From NCBI GenBank assembly GCA_973895155.1, contig OZ316891.1, forward strand, positions 4,712,001 to 4,776,000: a DNA stretch of 64,000 nucleotides, written 5' to 3'. Numbering within the stretch: position 1 is the first letter of the stretch; the number at the start of each line of letters is the position of its first letter. The position numbers and the translations under genes are program-made. Source of the stretch: Marsupella aquatica. Its lineage: Eukaryota; Marchantiophyta. Positions 22,149-33,329 of the stretch are shown in pieces. The notes beneath the pieces were generated by a model that was not told the DNA's origin, did not search any database, and saw nothing but the letters and a program-made list of their open reading frames with translations.

Positions 22149-25100
22149 TCAAATTGTCACCCGAATCCACTGCTCGAACTGTGGGAAGGGATCCTGCTGC
22201 CCAGAGTGTGCAGCTTTTTGCATATCATATTCCCTGCAATATGAGGTACAGGCATAGTTAGGTCTAAACAACACATGACAACCTAAGATCACCCTTGGAA
22301 CAGACAAGAAGCATCACAACAAAGGCAAGTCAATTCAATCACTCACCTCCACCATGGTTGCATAGGCTCTGTGTTTGCCAGCACATATGAATGAGCCTTG
22401 TCTCGAATCGCAACAGGCAGTTGAACAGCACGTCCCACACCTTCAACAACCTCGCCACTCACTCCATCATCTTCACCAGATTTCCAAACTCTTGTCATAG
22501 CTTCACCAGACCCAGCCATGTACTCTGTTAGGAATCCCAACGTCTCATCCTTAATGTACCCCAATGCCATGGAAGCCTCTGGCCTGTAGTATGTTCTCAC
22601 ATGACCTTTCAACAACTTCATGTATCGCTCCATAGGGTACATCCATCTGGTACTGACTGGCCCATACTGCCCTAGCTCTTCTACCACATGGATTAGGAGA
22701 TGAGTCATAACATCAAAGAAAGCAGGGGGGAAGTATATCTCCAAGTCACAGAGGACATAAGCAGCATCCTGCTTCAACTGCTCCAATCCTTGGGGATCCC
22801 ACACTTTCACACATATACGGCGAAATACATTGCACAGTCGAAGAATGACATTACGGACTGGTTTCTGCATGAGACCTCTGAGGCATAGGGGCAGAATGTG
22901 CTGCATCAACACATGGTAGTCATGTGTTTTCATACTGCCAAGTTTATTCTTTGTAATATGCTTCTTGAAGGCACCAGCATAGCCAGAGGGCACTTTCAGA
23001 CAGCTCAATCTATACAAGAATGTCTTCCATTCATCCTGTGTGCACACATAGGGAGCTTGGAACTTGAGAAGTACATTGGGATTGCTTGCATGGGGCTTCA
23101 ACCAAAGGTGAGGGCGAATCCCCTTCTGTTGCATATCAGCTCGAACTGCTCCTGTATCTTTCTCACCCGACAAGAACTTCAGCAAGCTCTCACAAATATT
23201 TTTCTCAATGTGCATGACGTCCACATTGTGTTTGCTGGGCTCGAATTCCTGCACTCCACAAAGCAAAGAATTCAACAACAGAAACACTAATTAACCACAT
23301 AGGAGGATTGTAACCAACATCAATCCACCATTGCTCCAATCTAAAATTGCAATCATATAGGGGCTGGAGGCTAAGTACATTACCCTCCAGTACTCCAACT
23401 CCAAGTCCATCAAGGTCTGTCTTTTCACACCGTGTTTCACCACTGGATCCTCAGGTTCTCGATCAGTGGCACTTCTCTTGTCCCAATCAGCCTTCCTGGC
23501 TGCCCACCTCAGGACTTGCTCTCTGGTGACCCTCTGTGGTGGGCCACGAAGCTCTGTTTTGTTGTTGAAGTGTGCAATTTGAGACCGTGTGTGCCTGTAA
23601 GGATGATCAACAGGCAGATACCTTCTATGCCCCTGAAATTTCATACTGTGCAGGGCATGCGACCACTCACTTGTCACATTTTTCCCACATGGTGTGCACC
23701 CCACATAGCCCTTTGTCACTCGTCCAGATATGATGCCATGGCCTGGGTAATCTGCTATATCCAGCAAACAAATTACATGCAGTCTAAAGGGGCTGGTTCG
23801 AAGAAGCCCCTTCAGAACATCATGGGTTAACATCCCTTCTATCCACAAAGTCTTCCACTCTTCCACTGTTGGAGCCAACATGATATCTATGAATTGCTCG
23901 GTCACAGAAGCTGGTCCAGGGATTAACAACACCATCATGACAAAAAACCTCTTTGTAGTCATCCATGGGGGAAGGTTGTAATTTAGCAGCGTAACCGGCC
24001 AACATGAATAACGGTTGTTTTTGTCTCCAAATGGGTCTACTCCATCCAGTGATAGACCAAATCTAAAGTTCCGCTTCTCTGCAGCAAACTGTGGCCACCT
24101 CTCATCAACAAATTTCCAATGGTTGGAATCTCCAATGTGACGCTGCAGGCCATCACTGCTCTTGTTATCAGGAGTCCATGTCATCAGCTTGGAAATGGCA
24201 GGGCATCTAAACAGACGTTGTAGTCTAGGAATGAGAGGAAAATGACGAAGAACCTTGGCAGGGTGTGTACATTTCCCTACATTCTTGTACCTGTGCTTAC
24301 CACAATGAGGGCATGTCAATTTATCTGCATGCTCTTTGTGAAAGAGAACACACCCATCAGGGCATGCGTCAATAGACACATAGTTCAGCCCAAGGTTAGA
24401 CATCAATTTCCTAGCCTCGTACATATTTTTTGGAATTGAATTACCATCTAGTAACACATTTCGGCGCAGGAAGGTCAACAACTCTGTCACAAATATATTG
24501 GGAACATTGTGATTGCCACAGATGTTCAACAACAACACGACAAAACCCAACTTGGAGCAGTTCGACCCCTCGTAGATAGGAATGCAAGCTTCTTTGATGT
24601 GTTTTGGGCCCCCAAACACCCACTCCCTCTCTGCTGCACCTTCCCCAATGTCAAAGTCAGGTTCAGCTTGGCCGTCGCCAATGTGTGGCTGCGGTTCATT
24701 GTCCTCTTCTGATTCCACTGTGTCGTAAAAAGCATCAAGGTCTTCAAAAATCTCTTGAACCATTCTTGGGACATCCATCCCACCGTCCTCAGTGACTGCC
24801 TCTCCATCTCCATCTTGGTCATCCACGTTCTCATGTTGGACCCCAGGACCATCCTCTGCACAGTCTATGTCCTGCTCTACGTAGTCTCTATGCCTAGCTG
24901 TATTAGAATCCACAAAGTCAGCTCTCCACTCTTCATCAGGGGAGTCTTCTTCTGCTGGTACATTCCAAACCCTCCACCGAGGGTGCCTTTCATGCCGCAG
25001 CAGGTGAAGGTGCACAGTGTTCAAACTCAACGACTTGAATCCTTGGCACTGTGTGCATGGGCATCTCATCCTCCTACTCCTACCTTGGGCGGCTCGGGCT

Positions 25101-25174
25101 TGTTCACGCATCCACAATTTAGAATCATGATGCCTAATCCTAAATGGGTTGTGAAGAGGCAACCTTGGAGCCAT
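22149..25174 (-). CDS. TNP2-type CACTA transposase of element C (three exons)
   Basis: The ATG at 25174 opens exon 1 (25174-23384). Exon 2 is 23248-22347 and exon 3 is 22233-22149; the borders (GTAATG..GCAG, GTGAGT..GCAG) join in phase. The N-terminus has the transposase-associated zinc motif MRCPCTQCQGF...HLLRH. It is followed by an acidic linker, LLLNICGNHNVP, CPHCGKHRYKN, VLRHFPLIPRLQRLFRC, FRFGLSLDGVDPFGD, LLNYNLPPWM and LIPGPASVTEQFID. Exon 2 holds HNVDVMHIEKNICESLL and the DUF4218 segment (TRWMYPMERYMKLLKGHVR). The frame is intact until TGA at 22149. TNP2 acts in the nucleus on the CACTA ends. The gene shares its strand with all other ORFs of element C and begins 327 bp after the F-box-like ORF. 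Confidence 0.9.
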
Positions 25175-25500
25175 CACTATACACACGCACTCAGCACCCT
25201 GTCATTTTATTATGCAAGTGAAAAATACACTTCCTGTTAAGGATTTCACCCCCGACTGTACTTGCCAAAATACGTAACGTTCCAAAAAAACAAAAAAACA
25301 AAAAATATAGGTGCCTGAGTCATGTACCTATTCTCAAGTGAATGAGACAAAATTCCTAAATGTTTGAGGGTGTCAACTCCTCCGCTGTCCTCACATGTAC
25401 TGCCTCTGCACGTACATCCATGACCATATCAGAGTCCAATCATGTATAGTCATAGACACAGGTGCCAGGTGCGAGACCGGTGTGAGATGTCCTCATCTTA

Positions 25501-26034
25501 CTACCACATCAAATACGGATACCAATCCTGTTGTCGATGCCACTCAACCCTGAGGTACTCAGGCATGTACATTAAGTCATCAAGGTCTAAACCCTGCTCA
25601 TGCCATGGTGGTCTTCGATCCGTGCCTACAAGCAGTGGCAGCAGTGCCCTCCATGGTGCACATGTTGCTACCAAATCCCTCCACTGGGTACTAATTAGTC
25701 TATATTTGCAGATATCTTGTGCGCCAGACACCACAAGAACCCTCGGCCAGACATGTGTAAGAACTATATCATCTGCCAAATCAGGCAACAAGGAACCACC
25801 TACAGCATCGTGCTTGTCTAACTCATCTGCTGAAAAGTAAATGTCCTCTTCCGACTGTGCATCCTCATTCACCACAGCATTCACAACACATCCAAGGTCT
25901 GCAGGCATTATCTTGGATGGAGCTACACTCTGTCTGGTTACCAATCCACACAAGTAAGCCCAAGCAGTAGCCATGCACGATGCAACCCGTAGGAGGACCC
26001 TACATAGGGCCTGACGGTCTGGAAGAGGCAGCAT
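25501..26034 (-). CDS. F-box-like protein carried by element C
   Basis: The first ATG in the frame is at 26034 and gives 177 residues; the frame is open further upstream, so an earlier exon is possible. Near residues 78-120 the sequence LPDLADDIVLTHVWPRVL, followed by DICKYRLISTQWRDLV and CAPWRALLPL, follows the F-box pattern LPDDI-x-x-x-I-x-x-RL-x-x-x-x-x-x-x-R-x-VS-x-x-WR. No LRR or Kelch repeats follow. F-box proteins recruit targets to SCF ubiquitin ligases; with no target-binding domain visible the role is unknown. It lies between the BRCT ORF and the transposase, on the same strand. It could be a captured host fragment or a resident gene of this element lineage. Confidence 0.55.
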   Translation of the reverse strand: MLPLPDRQALCRVLLRVASCMATAWAYLCGLVTRQSVAPSKIMPADLGCVVNAVVNEDAQSEEDIYFSADELDKHDAVGGSLLPDLADDIVLTHVWPRVLVVSGAQDICKYRLISTQWRDLVATCAPWRALLPLLVGTDRRPPWHEQGLDLDDLMYMPEYLRVEWHRQQDWYPYLMW

Positions 26035-26210
26035 ACCCACCAAAGTCTTCAGCCAAACAAAGCCCAGCAAGTAGATTCACAGTCACACCCCACGCAGCAG
26101 GAAACAACAATCACTTCAACTGCGACCAACCATGACAAGATGAGTTAGTTCAAGGATCACATTTATTACAAAATTGTGATTTATACAAAAATATGAGGGA
26201 CTCCTACTCC

Positions 26211-27059
26211 TCACTCTCTCCCACCTTTGCTAAGCATACATCTCCGCTGAATCTTGGAGGGCCAGGCCTCAAAAATATCAAAGTCCCAAGCATTCTGTCG
26301 CTTCCCTCTAGCTGCTGATTCCAGAAGCCAATCAGGGGAAAGCACCCAAAGATTGTTGTTCATGACAAAATCACGCACTGTTGTCTTAAAGAATTTTCTG
26401 CATATTTTCATGTATGACAGACCTACAACATGAGTGGAGGTTTCTGTTAGACTCTCCTCCACTGTCCCACCTAGCTCAACAACTATAGACTTGTACAATC
26501 TGCACTTAGTCTCCCCAATTCCTTCTTCTGCAAATACCACACTGAACCCCTTCATAATGGTATTTCTCTCCTTGCCATGCTCATTCAATATAGCATCTGC
26601 ACGCATAGGATGGTGTCCTATGTTGACAACAGGTCCATATTGGACAGAAGCAAAGTTGGGTTTCTTTGCCGCTGCTTCATAGGCTTCCTTTTCAGCCAAA
26701 GCCTCTGCAGTGGCCTCCTCACTCTCCCACAACTCATATTGCTCAGTACTCTGTACACACCTATGTTTAACAGAATCGGTCAGCCAAGAGACTTCAACTA
26801 CTTTTAGACCTTGGTTGGTAATGGCAGAATCAATGAAGGACCATGACCACTTGTTCATCACATCCAGCCATGTCCCCGCAACAACATGTGTAGTCTGTGG
26901 AGTGATGTCCTTGACTTCAGTCCCATGGAACTCTGAGAATCGTTTTTGTACGATTGGCCAACTCACTTGGGTGAACCCATAGTGGCCAGGAATCAAAATG
27001 GCTTTGATTCCAGCCAACAGAGGTGGGTGGTCAACCTTTGTACGTTTCCTAGAGGCCAT
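26211..27059 (-). CDS. Tandem-BRCT protein carried by element C
   Basis: The ATG at 27059 (MASRKRTKVDH) opens 282 uninterrupted codons. The first BRCT domain covers about residues 14-100: GIKAILIPGHYGF, then TPQTTHVVAGTW, and VVEVSWLTDSVKHR with the conserved Trp. The second covers about residues 170-260: MKGFSVVFAEEGI, VVELGGTVEESLTETSTHVV, and LWVLSPDWLLESAARGKR. A charged helical linker rich in Glu and Ala joins them. BRCT pairs bind phosphoproteins or DNA ends, mostly in DNA repair, so a role in handling transposition breaks is conceivable but not shown. It is not recognisably BRCA1, BARD1 or XRCC1. The frame is intact, which argues for recent origin or selection. Confidence 0.8.
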   Translation of the reverse strand: MASRKRTKVDHPPLLAGIKAILIPGHYGFTQVSWPIVQKRFSEFHGTEVKDITPQTTHVVAGTWLDVMNKWSWSFIDSAITNQGLKVVEVSWLTDSVKHRCVQSTEQYELWESEEATAEALAEKEAYEAAAKKPNFASVQYGPVVNIGHHPMRADAILNEHGKERNTIMKGFSVVFAEEGIGETKCRLYKSIVVELGGTVEESLTETSTHVVGLSYMKICRKFFKTTVRDFVMNNNLWVLSPDWLLESAARGKRQNAWDFDIFEAWPSKIQRRCMLSKGGRE

Positions 27060-27657
27060 GTACACACGGACCACCTAATCATTGCAGACCGGAAGATAAT
27101 GCGTTCACCTGATAATCGGAGGGCCCTTAAAATGCTGCATTTATAACTTGGTCCAGTCTAGTCGTCTGGTGAGTCTCTGCTCCGATTCCAAACGGGAGAA
27201 ATATTGGGACAAACGTACTAGACACCTGCAAGCATGCACCTCATAGTTTGAATATGTGCCTTCACAATATTGAAGGTGACAAGTGCAATTGTTTTGTGAT
27301 GCCACATACAGATGTTGTAAATGGGCAGACATTCAATGACAATACAAAATGTTGGTACACTTTAAGGGAATTCTCGCAAATTAAATAGCCTTGTAACTTA
27401 TATGCTCATAATGAGAAGTCCTGATTTAATTTAAGCAGTGTCATGTAAGTCGTGATCAAAATGATTGCAGAGTTAAAAAAGTTCCTAGAAGGCTTAAGGG
27501 GAGTTTTTGAAGGCATGTACCCAGGAACAAGTAATGAACTTAGGGTACTTGTTGCCTAAGCATCCTCTCCTACAGAGGTCCTTCTTCTCAAAATTGGAAT
27601 GTCTGCAATCTCCAAGGTATCCACATCAGGTGCACTATGCATGTACATTATTCAGGT

Positions 27658-28338
27658 TCAAAGCCAAGAAATGTGATCTCTCATGGGAGTGTGCAAAGTA
27701 GGATCTATGGCATGGCGATGACAATAGAAGATCCATCGATCAACACCATGTGCAGAGTGATCATAGATGTGTCTGTCACAAGCATAGCCTTCTGCTTGAC
27801 GCTCCTTCAAACAATGAAAGTGCCACATGGTGGGACACCTAACACAGTGGACTATGTCCACCCAGAAATCTTCATCGTGCTGACCACATGCCTTGCACTT
27901 ATGAAGTGGGCAAGCTGTGGCAAGATCGGGCAAACATGAAAAACAAAAGAACCTCACACAATATCTGTCAGGGCATTTCCTAACAAGTGGTGGAGCATCA
28001 ACAGAGCCCTCATAAGACCCCAACTTCCCACACTGTGCACACTTAGCCTGCTTCTCCAAACAATCAGTGCACATCCAGCCTCCCTGGTGTGCTGACGGGA
28101 GGCCCACCCCTGGACAGTTGTTTTCTGCAGCAAGGTCAGACTCCGGGTTGAGGTGGAAATGCCTCATGCAAGGGCCCTCACATATGGCTAAGCCACCACC
28201 ATCATCACAAATGGCACAACAATGAGCTGCCTTCTGGAAAATCTGACTTGCGGAGAAGTTACTACCATCTGGCCCAACTACACCTGTGTTGCTCACCTCT
28301 GTCCCCCACTTCTTGGCTCGGATTTTAGGGCGTGCCAT
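27658..28338 (-). CDS. EDM2-like PHD-finger protein carried by element C
   Basis: The ATG at 28338 opens 226 codons without interruption. A first PHD-type zinc module begins CAICDDGGGLAICEGPCMR, continues with HFHL and WMCTDCLEKQAKCAQCGKLG. A second follows with CVRFFCFSCLP, CPLHKCKACG, VHCVRCPTMWHFHCL and a terminal FYCHRHAIDP, then TPMRDHISW. The spacing and the final YC-x-x-H-x-I-D...TP-x-RDH signature match the PHD region of plant EDM2 (ENHANCED DOWNY MILDEW 2). EDM2 reads histone marks and controls silencing and polyadenylation at intronic transposons. The methyltransferase-like part of EDM2 is absent. It is the most upstream recognisable ORF of element C. A transposon-borne reader of this type could counter or exploit host silencing; this is inference. 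Confidence 0.8.
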   Translation of the reverse strand: MARPKIRAKKWGTEVSNTGVVGPDGSNFSASQIFQKAAHCCAICDDGGGLAICEGPCMRHFHLNPESDLAAENNCPGVGLPSAHQGGWMCTDCLEKQAKCAQCGKLGSYEGSVDAPPLVRKCPDRYCVRFFCFSCLPDLATACPLHKCKACGQHDEDFWVDIVHCVRCPTMWHFHCLKERQAEGYACDRHIYDHSAHGVDRWIFYCHRHAIDPTLHTPMRDHISWL

Positions 28339-29007
28339 GCCTACGCCTGAGACAGATAGTACAATTTAGCAGAGTGCACAGACAATACAATTTAGTGTAG
28401 TGTACAAAAAGTACAGTGTAGCATATAGACTAGAGTGGCAATTGCTACTGCAATGAAATGTTCACACACATGTGCAGAGTAGACATACTTTTTGGTTTGT
28501 TGAGCCCACACTAAAAACTGATCCCCTCGTACAATAGCTCCACCTACACCTCAATTTTGTGGCTATGATTCACCAAAGGAGATCTGCAACAAGATTTAAT
28601 GCATTTGAATCACATATAACAGTCGTGACATGTAAAACAGGCATTTTTTGAACAGGATTGGTATCAAGCAGTGTGATCAGGGTTGTAATTTATACATCCT
28701 AAATAGGCTATGATAATGAATGAGACAAATAAGTTAGGCATAAATCACTTTTTCCAGGTTATCACATGGCCCATTAATTCCAGTCTTTGAAAGGAGACTT
28801 TTAAGTGAGCTTGCTAGCCTCTTAAATTAGGATATTGTACTTAGTGCAGCCATAATAGGATAAGTTATGTACTGTTGACCGTAAACCCTGGACCCAAAAT
28901 TGCTCATAATTCAAAATCTTAAGTAAATATCCTCTCTGTTCAAGTCAAAGTGTTAAGTTATAGGTCAATGGTCTCTGGTCTGTGCATGCGGTGTGACAAG
29001 TGGTCTT

Positions 29008-29568
29008 CTACAGCGTGTGATCCAAACATGTGTAGACACCAAAGTGACCGGTGGTGGGGTCTGGGAGGGCAGGACAAGTGACATCGCCAGGCACACTGCA
29101 GGATGGCGAGTGGTTCCAGATGATACATTGTGCTCTGTGAAAAAACCGACATCCAAGAGAACGGTCATCCAACTCTAGGCCAGAAGCCCTATAGGCAGGA
29201 CAGTCATACTGGCAACTGTGCACACACCCTTGGGCCCTAATTTGTGGCGGGTCATGTACGAGAGACAATGTTGGGAAGGGTGGAGAAGCAGGTACAGGGC
29301 GGCTATAGTTATTCCTGGCAACAACTGGGTACTCAAAGTACCATGCAGACTGGGCTGGAAGGATCCCAAGTCTGACATACTCAAGGCGCAACATGTCTGC
29401 CTTGCGTGCAAGCCGCACATGTTCAGCATTGCGGGTCCTCACCATAAGTGTTGCTTTTGTGGAGTGTCGTGTGTTCACGTCCTCTGATAAGCACCTTCGA
29501 TCAGCAAGGTGAGCAGGAGCTGTACTTGCCTCACCAACAGCAACCAACCTTAAATTATCAGTTCCCAC
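29008..29568 (-). CDS. Cys/His-rich ORF of unknown function in element C
   Basis: This is an open frame of 186 codons upstream of the PHD ORF and on the same strand. The C-terminal half holds spaced Cys and His residues (GCVHSCQYDCPAY, GCRFFHRAQCIIW, CSVPGDVTCP) that could bind zinc. I recognise no family. It could be a 5' exon of the PHD gene, or chance. The start ATG at 29568 is not supported by any other signal. Confidence 0.3.
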   Translation of the reverse strand: MGTDNLRLVAVGEASTAPAHLADRRCLSEDVNTRHSTKATLMVRTRNAEHVRLARKADMLRLEYVRLGILPAQSAWYFEYPVVARNNYSRPVPASPPFPTLSLVHDPPQIRAQGCVHSCQYDCPAYRASGLELDDRSLGCRFFHRAQCIIWNHSPSCSVPGDVTCPALPDPTTGHFGVYTCLDHTL

Positions 29569-29599
29569 TCACTGTGTCATTCCATTGGTTCCAGCTAGG

Positions 29600-32500
29600 G
29601 GTCACAATGTAAACATAGCATGAAACACTCCTAATCAACTTGCTTACAAACTACAATATCCAGAAAGAGTGAAAGTCTCACCCTCCAGTGAGCAGCAGAG
29701 AGGTAGTTCATTGGATGTGTTGATGTGCAGTTAAACCTCCACTATTGCTTACTTCCGGTGTATGCTGCTTAGTCGGAGACATATTAGTAGCAGCAAATTG
29801 CAAATAATGGCCATAAGCAAACCGTGAGAGTTTGCAGAATGTTACGACAACTATTCATCCATCACAACAGTGCTCCACAGGAATGAAACCAAGCAAAATT
29901 TGGTGACCTCGGCCAATGACAAGGCCAATGTAGTTCACAATCCTTGACCGATCAGGATATGGATTGGAATTACAATTAGTCAGCTCTTCTTCTTCTTCTT
30001 TGTTTTCTAACTCTGGGCAAATGAGCATGACCAGGGAATTCTCTGAGAAATAGAAGTGCACAGGGAAAATGAAATTGGCTCATTGAGTTGCGCAAGACCG
30101 CCCACTGCAGCATAAACAAACTCATGAAGTGGCAGAAAGGATAGCGTCGCCACAAGCGCAAAATCCCGACAGGTTTAAGCTGCAAAAAACTAACCCATCC
30201 AAATGTGATTGCAATGGTGTTGAGGTCGTCTATTCACCACCCCACTCCACCGTGGGAGCATTGGGCACAAGGCATGTTCGGATCCAGGGAGGAGCAAAAT
30301 AGTCATGTGAAGCAACAAGTGTGGAGAGACCAATAAGTAAACAAAAATAGGGAAGAACAATGCGGTGATCATGAGCAGCAGGAAACAAGGAAGTTGATTT
30401 GGGAGGGATTGTAGGGACAGAGCTTTTGGTGGGCTTGGCTGCGCGTTCATATCGGAAGATAGATGCGAGAGAGTGTGAAGAGGGTGGCAACCAACAAAGG
30501 CAGTGGCAAGCAAGCAAGCAATACACGATGATAGCCGCAATCGGCAATGGCGGTGGGAGGCAGCAATAGGCTAAATGACTATTCAGTACCAATCCGCAGC
30601 TCGTCCGATGAGAATGAGTGACATGAGGAAAATGCCAACACACTGACCCACTACCAAGAAGAAAGAAAACCAATCTCAACCACCCTCTATCATCAATGAC
30701 AGGACATATATTCAAAAATCCAAGCTGCAATTGACGGAAACAATAACATAAACAGAATTCTGAACATAAACTGCTCATGAAGCTTTCGGGATCATATATT
30801 CCAAGAGCAAATGTGAACATGCCAATATATGAAAGCTCTGGCATATAGGGCATTGCATTCCATAGAGACGTCTGCACCAAAGAGCTTGGAAGCAATTGCC
30901 TATCTGCTGGAAGCAGGAAACATATATGTAAATCCCAAGCCCATACTACATTGGAGATGATCAGCTCACTCAGACAGACATTGCATTTTGATTAACCAAA
31001 TGTAGCAGGCTAGCAGAGGGACGAAGGATAGGGCCAACACTAATGCATAGCAGTGAACAACTATGATTAACCAAATGTCAGTAGCAGGCCAGCAGAGGGA
31101 CGGAGGATAGGGCCAACACTAATGCGCAGTTGTGAAAGACTGACAAATAGAAAGCAAACGAGAGCTTCAAATATAGAACATCAAACCTTCAGCAGCGGTC
31201 AATGGGCTTTGATTCACAGGTCGCCTGGCTTGGTCCCTTGTCGCAGCTCGCCCAGCTCCACAACACCGTAGACAAGGAGTTGGCTGGTCCAATTTCCACC
31301 ATGCAGCGTTAGCAAAACTGCAATGCTTGATCTTCGCCCTCCGCCCTTTGCCCGAACCCCAAAATAGACCTCAAAGTAGAAAGCCAGCAAAGGGTTGAGC
31401 AGAAATCCCTAGAAAATCCCGCCTCTAAAGTCCATTGCTCGTGGTTACAAATGATGGCAACGGAATATTCGGGCAACCCAACAGTTGAACTGACCTCAAT
31501 CACACCTGCACCTGGTTGGCAGCTCCGCAGACACTAATTGTAGCTCTAGTTGAAGACATCATTTGAACAGCAAATCAGTCACAGCTCATGAATCCGTTCA
31601 GACTAGCATCATGGGTACTACGTCGGAGCACTGCGCAAGAAGCCAGGAAAAAACTGCAAACATGGGGACCCACAGGCAAGAAATCTGGACCTCCGACACA
31701 ATCTGGAAATCCTTTCGCAAACAACTGGCCCTCTCCTCAACAACTTGCGATGGTAGTAGCTCGCAATGGTAGCAGCTCGCGATAGTAGCTCCCTTCAACA
31801 AGCTTGGTAGTGCGATAGGAGCAACAACTTACAGAGAAGACAGTGACCTCCCCTATGAGACTGATTGAAAGACCTCAATACAATTACTGAAGCAGGGATA
31901 CAGAACGGGGAGAAGCCTTTCGCAGTTTGGGACGGCGAGAAGTGTGAACACTTAGGGCAGGGCCCGCAGGAAGGTCACTCAGTCCGAATGAGCCACAAGC
32001 TTATCGCCCAAAACCACGCAAACCTGAAGTTGAAATTAGCACTATGAGGTAGCAAGCTACAAAATAGCATTTCCCACATTCTTAATGCATGGCATCGGAG
32101 CTCATTCCGCCTAGAAAACCAAAGCCACTACCAAAACTAACTTGCAAATGGAAGTTTGGACTAACCAGGGTGATTCAGGGCAGTTCAATGTCACTATGGC
32201 AGGTGCATTGCTGCTCGTAGCTGCAATGTACCTTAGCGCTCCCGGTCCCTCCACGGCTGCAACTTCCCAAGACCGGTCGGTCCCAGCCAGTCAGTCTTCT
32301 CTGAATCTTGGTGCGCCCACGTTGTCTCAATCCGAAGCTGTCAGCTCTCAGGCAGGAGACAAATCTCCGCTTGCCTTCGCACCAAAAGCTGTCACTGGCC
32401 TCAAGAGCCTCTAAGGCAATGTCCGCAATGCCTCAATGTCCTTACCACCTCACGACTGTCAAGGTCCCAAACCAGCGCAAACCACTTGCTGAACTCCTTT

Positions 32501-33300
32501 GTCCAAACAATTGTAAGGGGCATGCAGGTAGAACTGTCAAAAGCGCTCGCAGGAGCGGATGGCAACAATTGACTACAATCGCCTCCCAGCTTCCCTCGCA
32601 AAATGTTAACCCTAAACCCTACTCGTATGCTCCACTCATAGAAGCAAAGCACAATGTTCTGTCGCACAATGGGGCCCGAACACATGGGCGCAAGTACTCG
32701 ATAGTTCCCTTCACAAAAACCCAATAATCACCTGATGACCAAAGCACACTCACCCTAACCCAATACTTAGTGCAAGCAGTCATGTAAGCTCGTTTCCGTT
32801 GAGGTGACCCGTTGAGCATAATAAGTACGTTTGCGCCAGAGTGTTAGGCAACACACAAAACTAAAGAGGGTTAAGGATAACTTTAAATAAATCCCTTTGG
32901 TGACAAAGTCATGGCCACTTAATTAGTTGTGGGCCCCCCTAACCCTCCCCCCCCCCCCTTGTGGAATTAATCTTGGATCAAAAGGCACCATCATTTACAC
33001 TCAAATCAATCAAGTTGTGGACTGTTCATTATGTCAATTAGTGCCCATGACCCTGTCAAAACAACACTAGTTGGCAATGCGGAATATATCATGGTGTGGG
33101 AGTTGTACCTAGCTAGGGTTATAGTGATGCATTAGTTCCGGTTCTGGTTAGAAACCACCCTAAGCCCTCCAGTACAGTTGTACCCTAAGTTATGAAAAGT
33201 ACCCGTTACATGAATATTTATGGTACAATGTTAGTTAAGGTTGGTGATATATACAAGGCATGTCCTTAAGCACTTAGGCCCAAAAGTAGGATGTCGCCCG
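29600..33300. other. Upstream (right) arm of element C, no recognised gene
   Basis: Short frames exist on both strands, but none shows a known domain. The arm contains a tandem duplication near 30990-31140 and, at about 31745-31790, repeated phrases of AGTAGCTCGCAATGG type. Since all genes of element C are transcribed leftward, the promoter and 5' UTR are expected here. Confidence 0.4.
30990..31140. repeat. Tandem duplication of about 74 bp
   Basis: GATTAACCAAATGT begins at 30990 and again at 31064, and AGCAGAGGGACG-AGGATAGG with GGCCAACACTAATGC follows in both copies with a few differences. Confidence 0.85.
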
Positions 33301-33329
33301 GTCCTTCTTAAGTATACTCTTATCATGAA

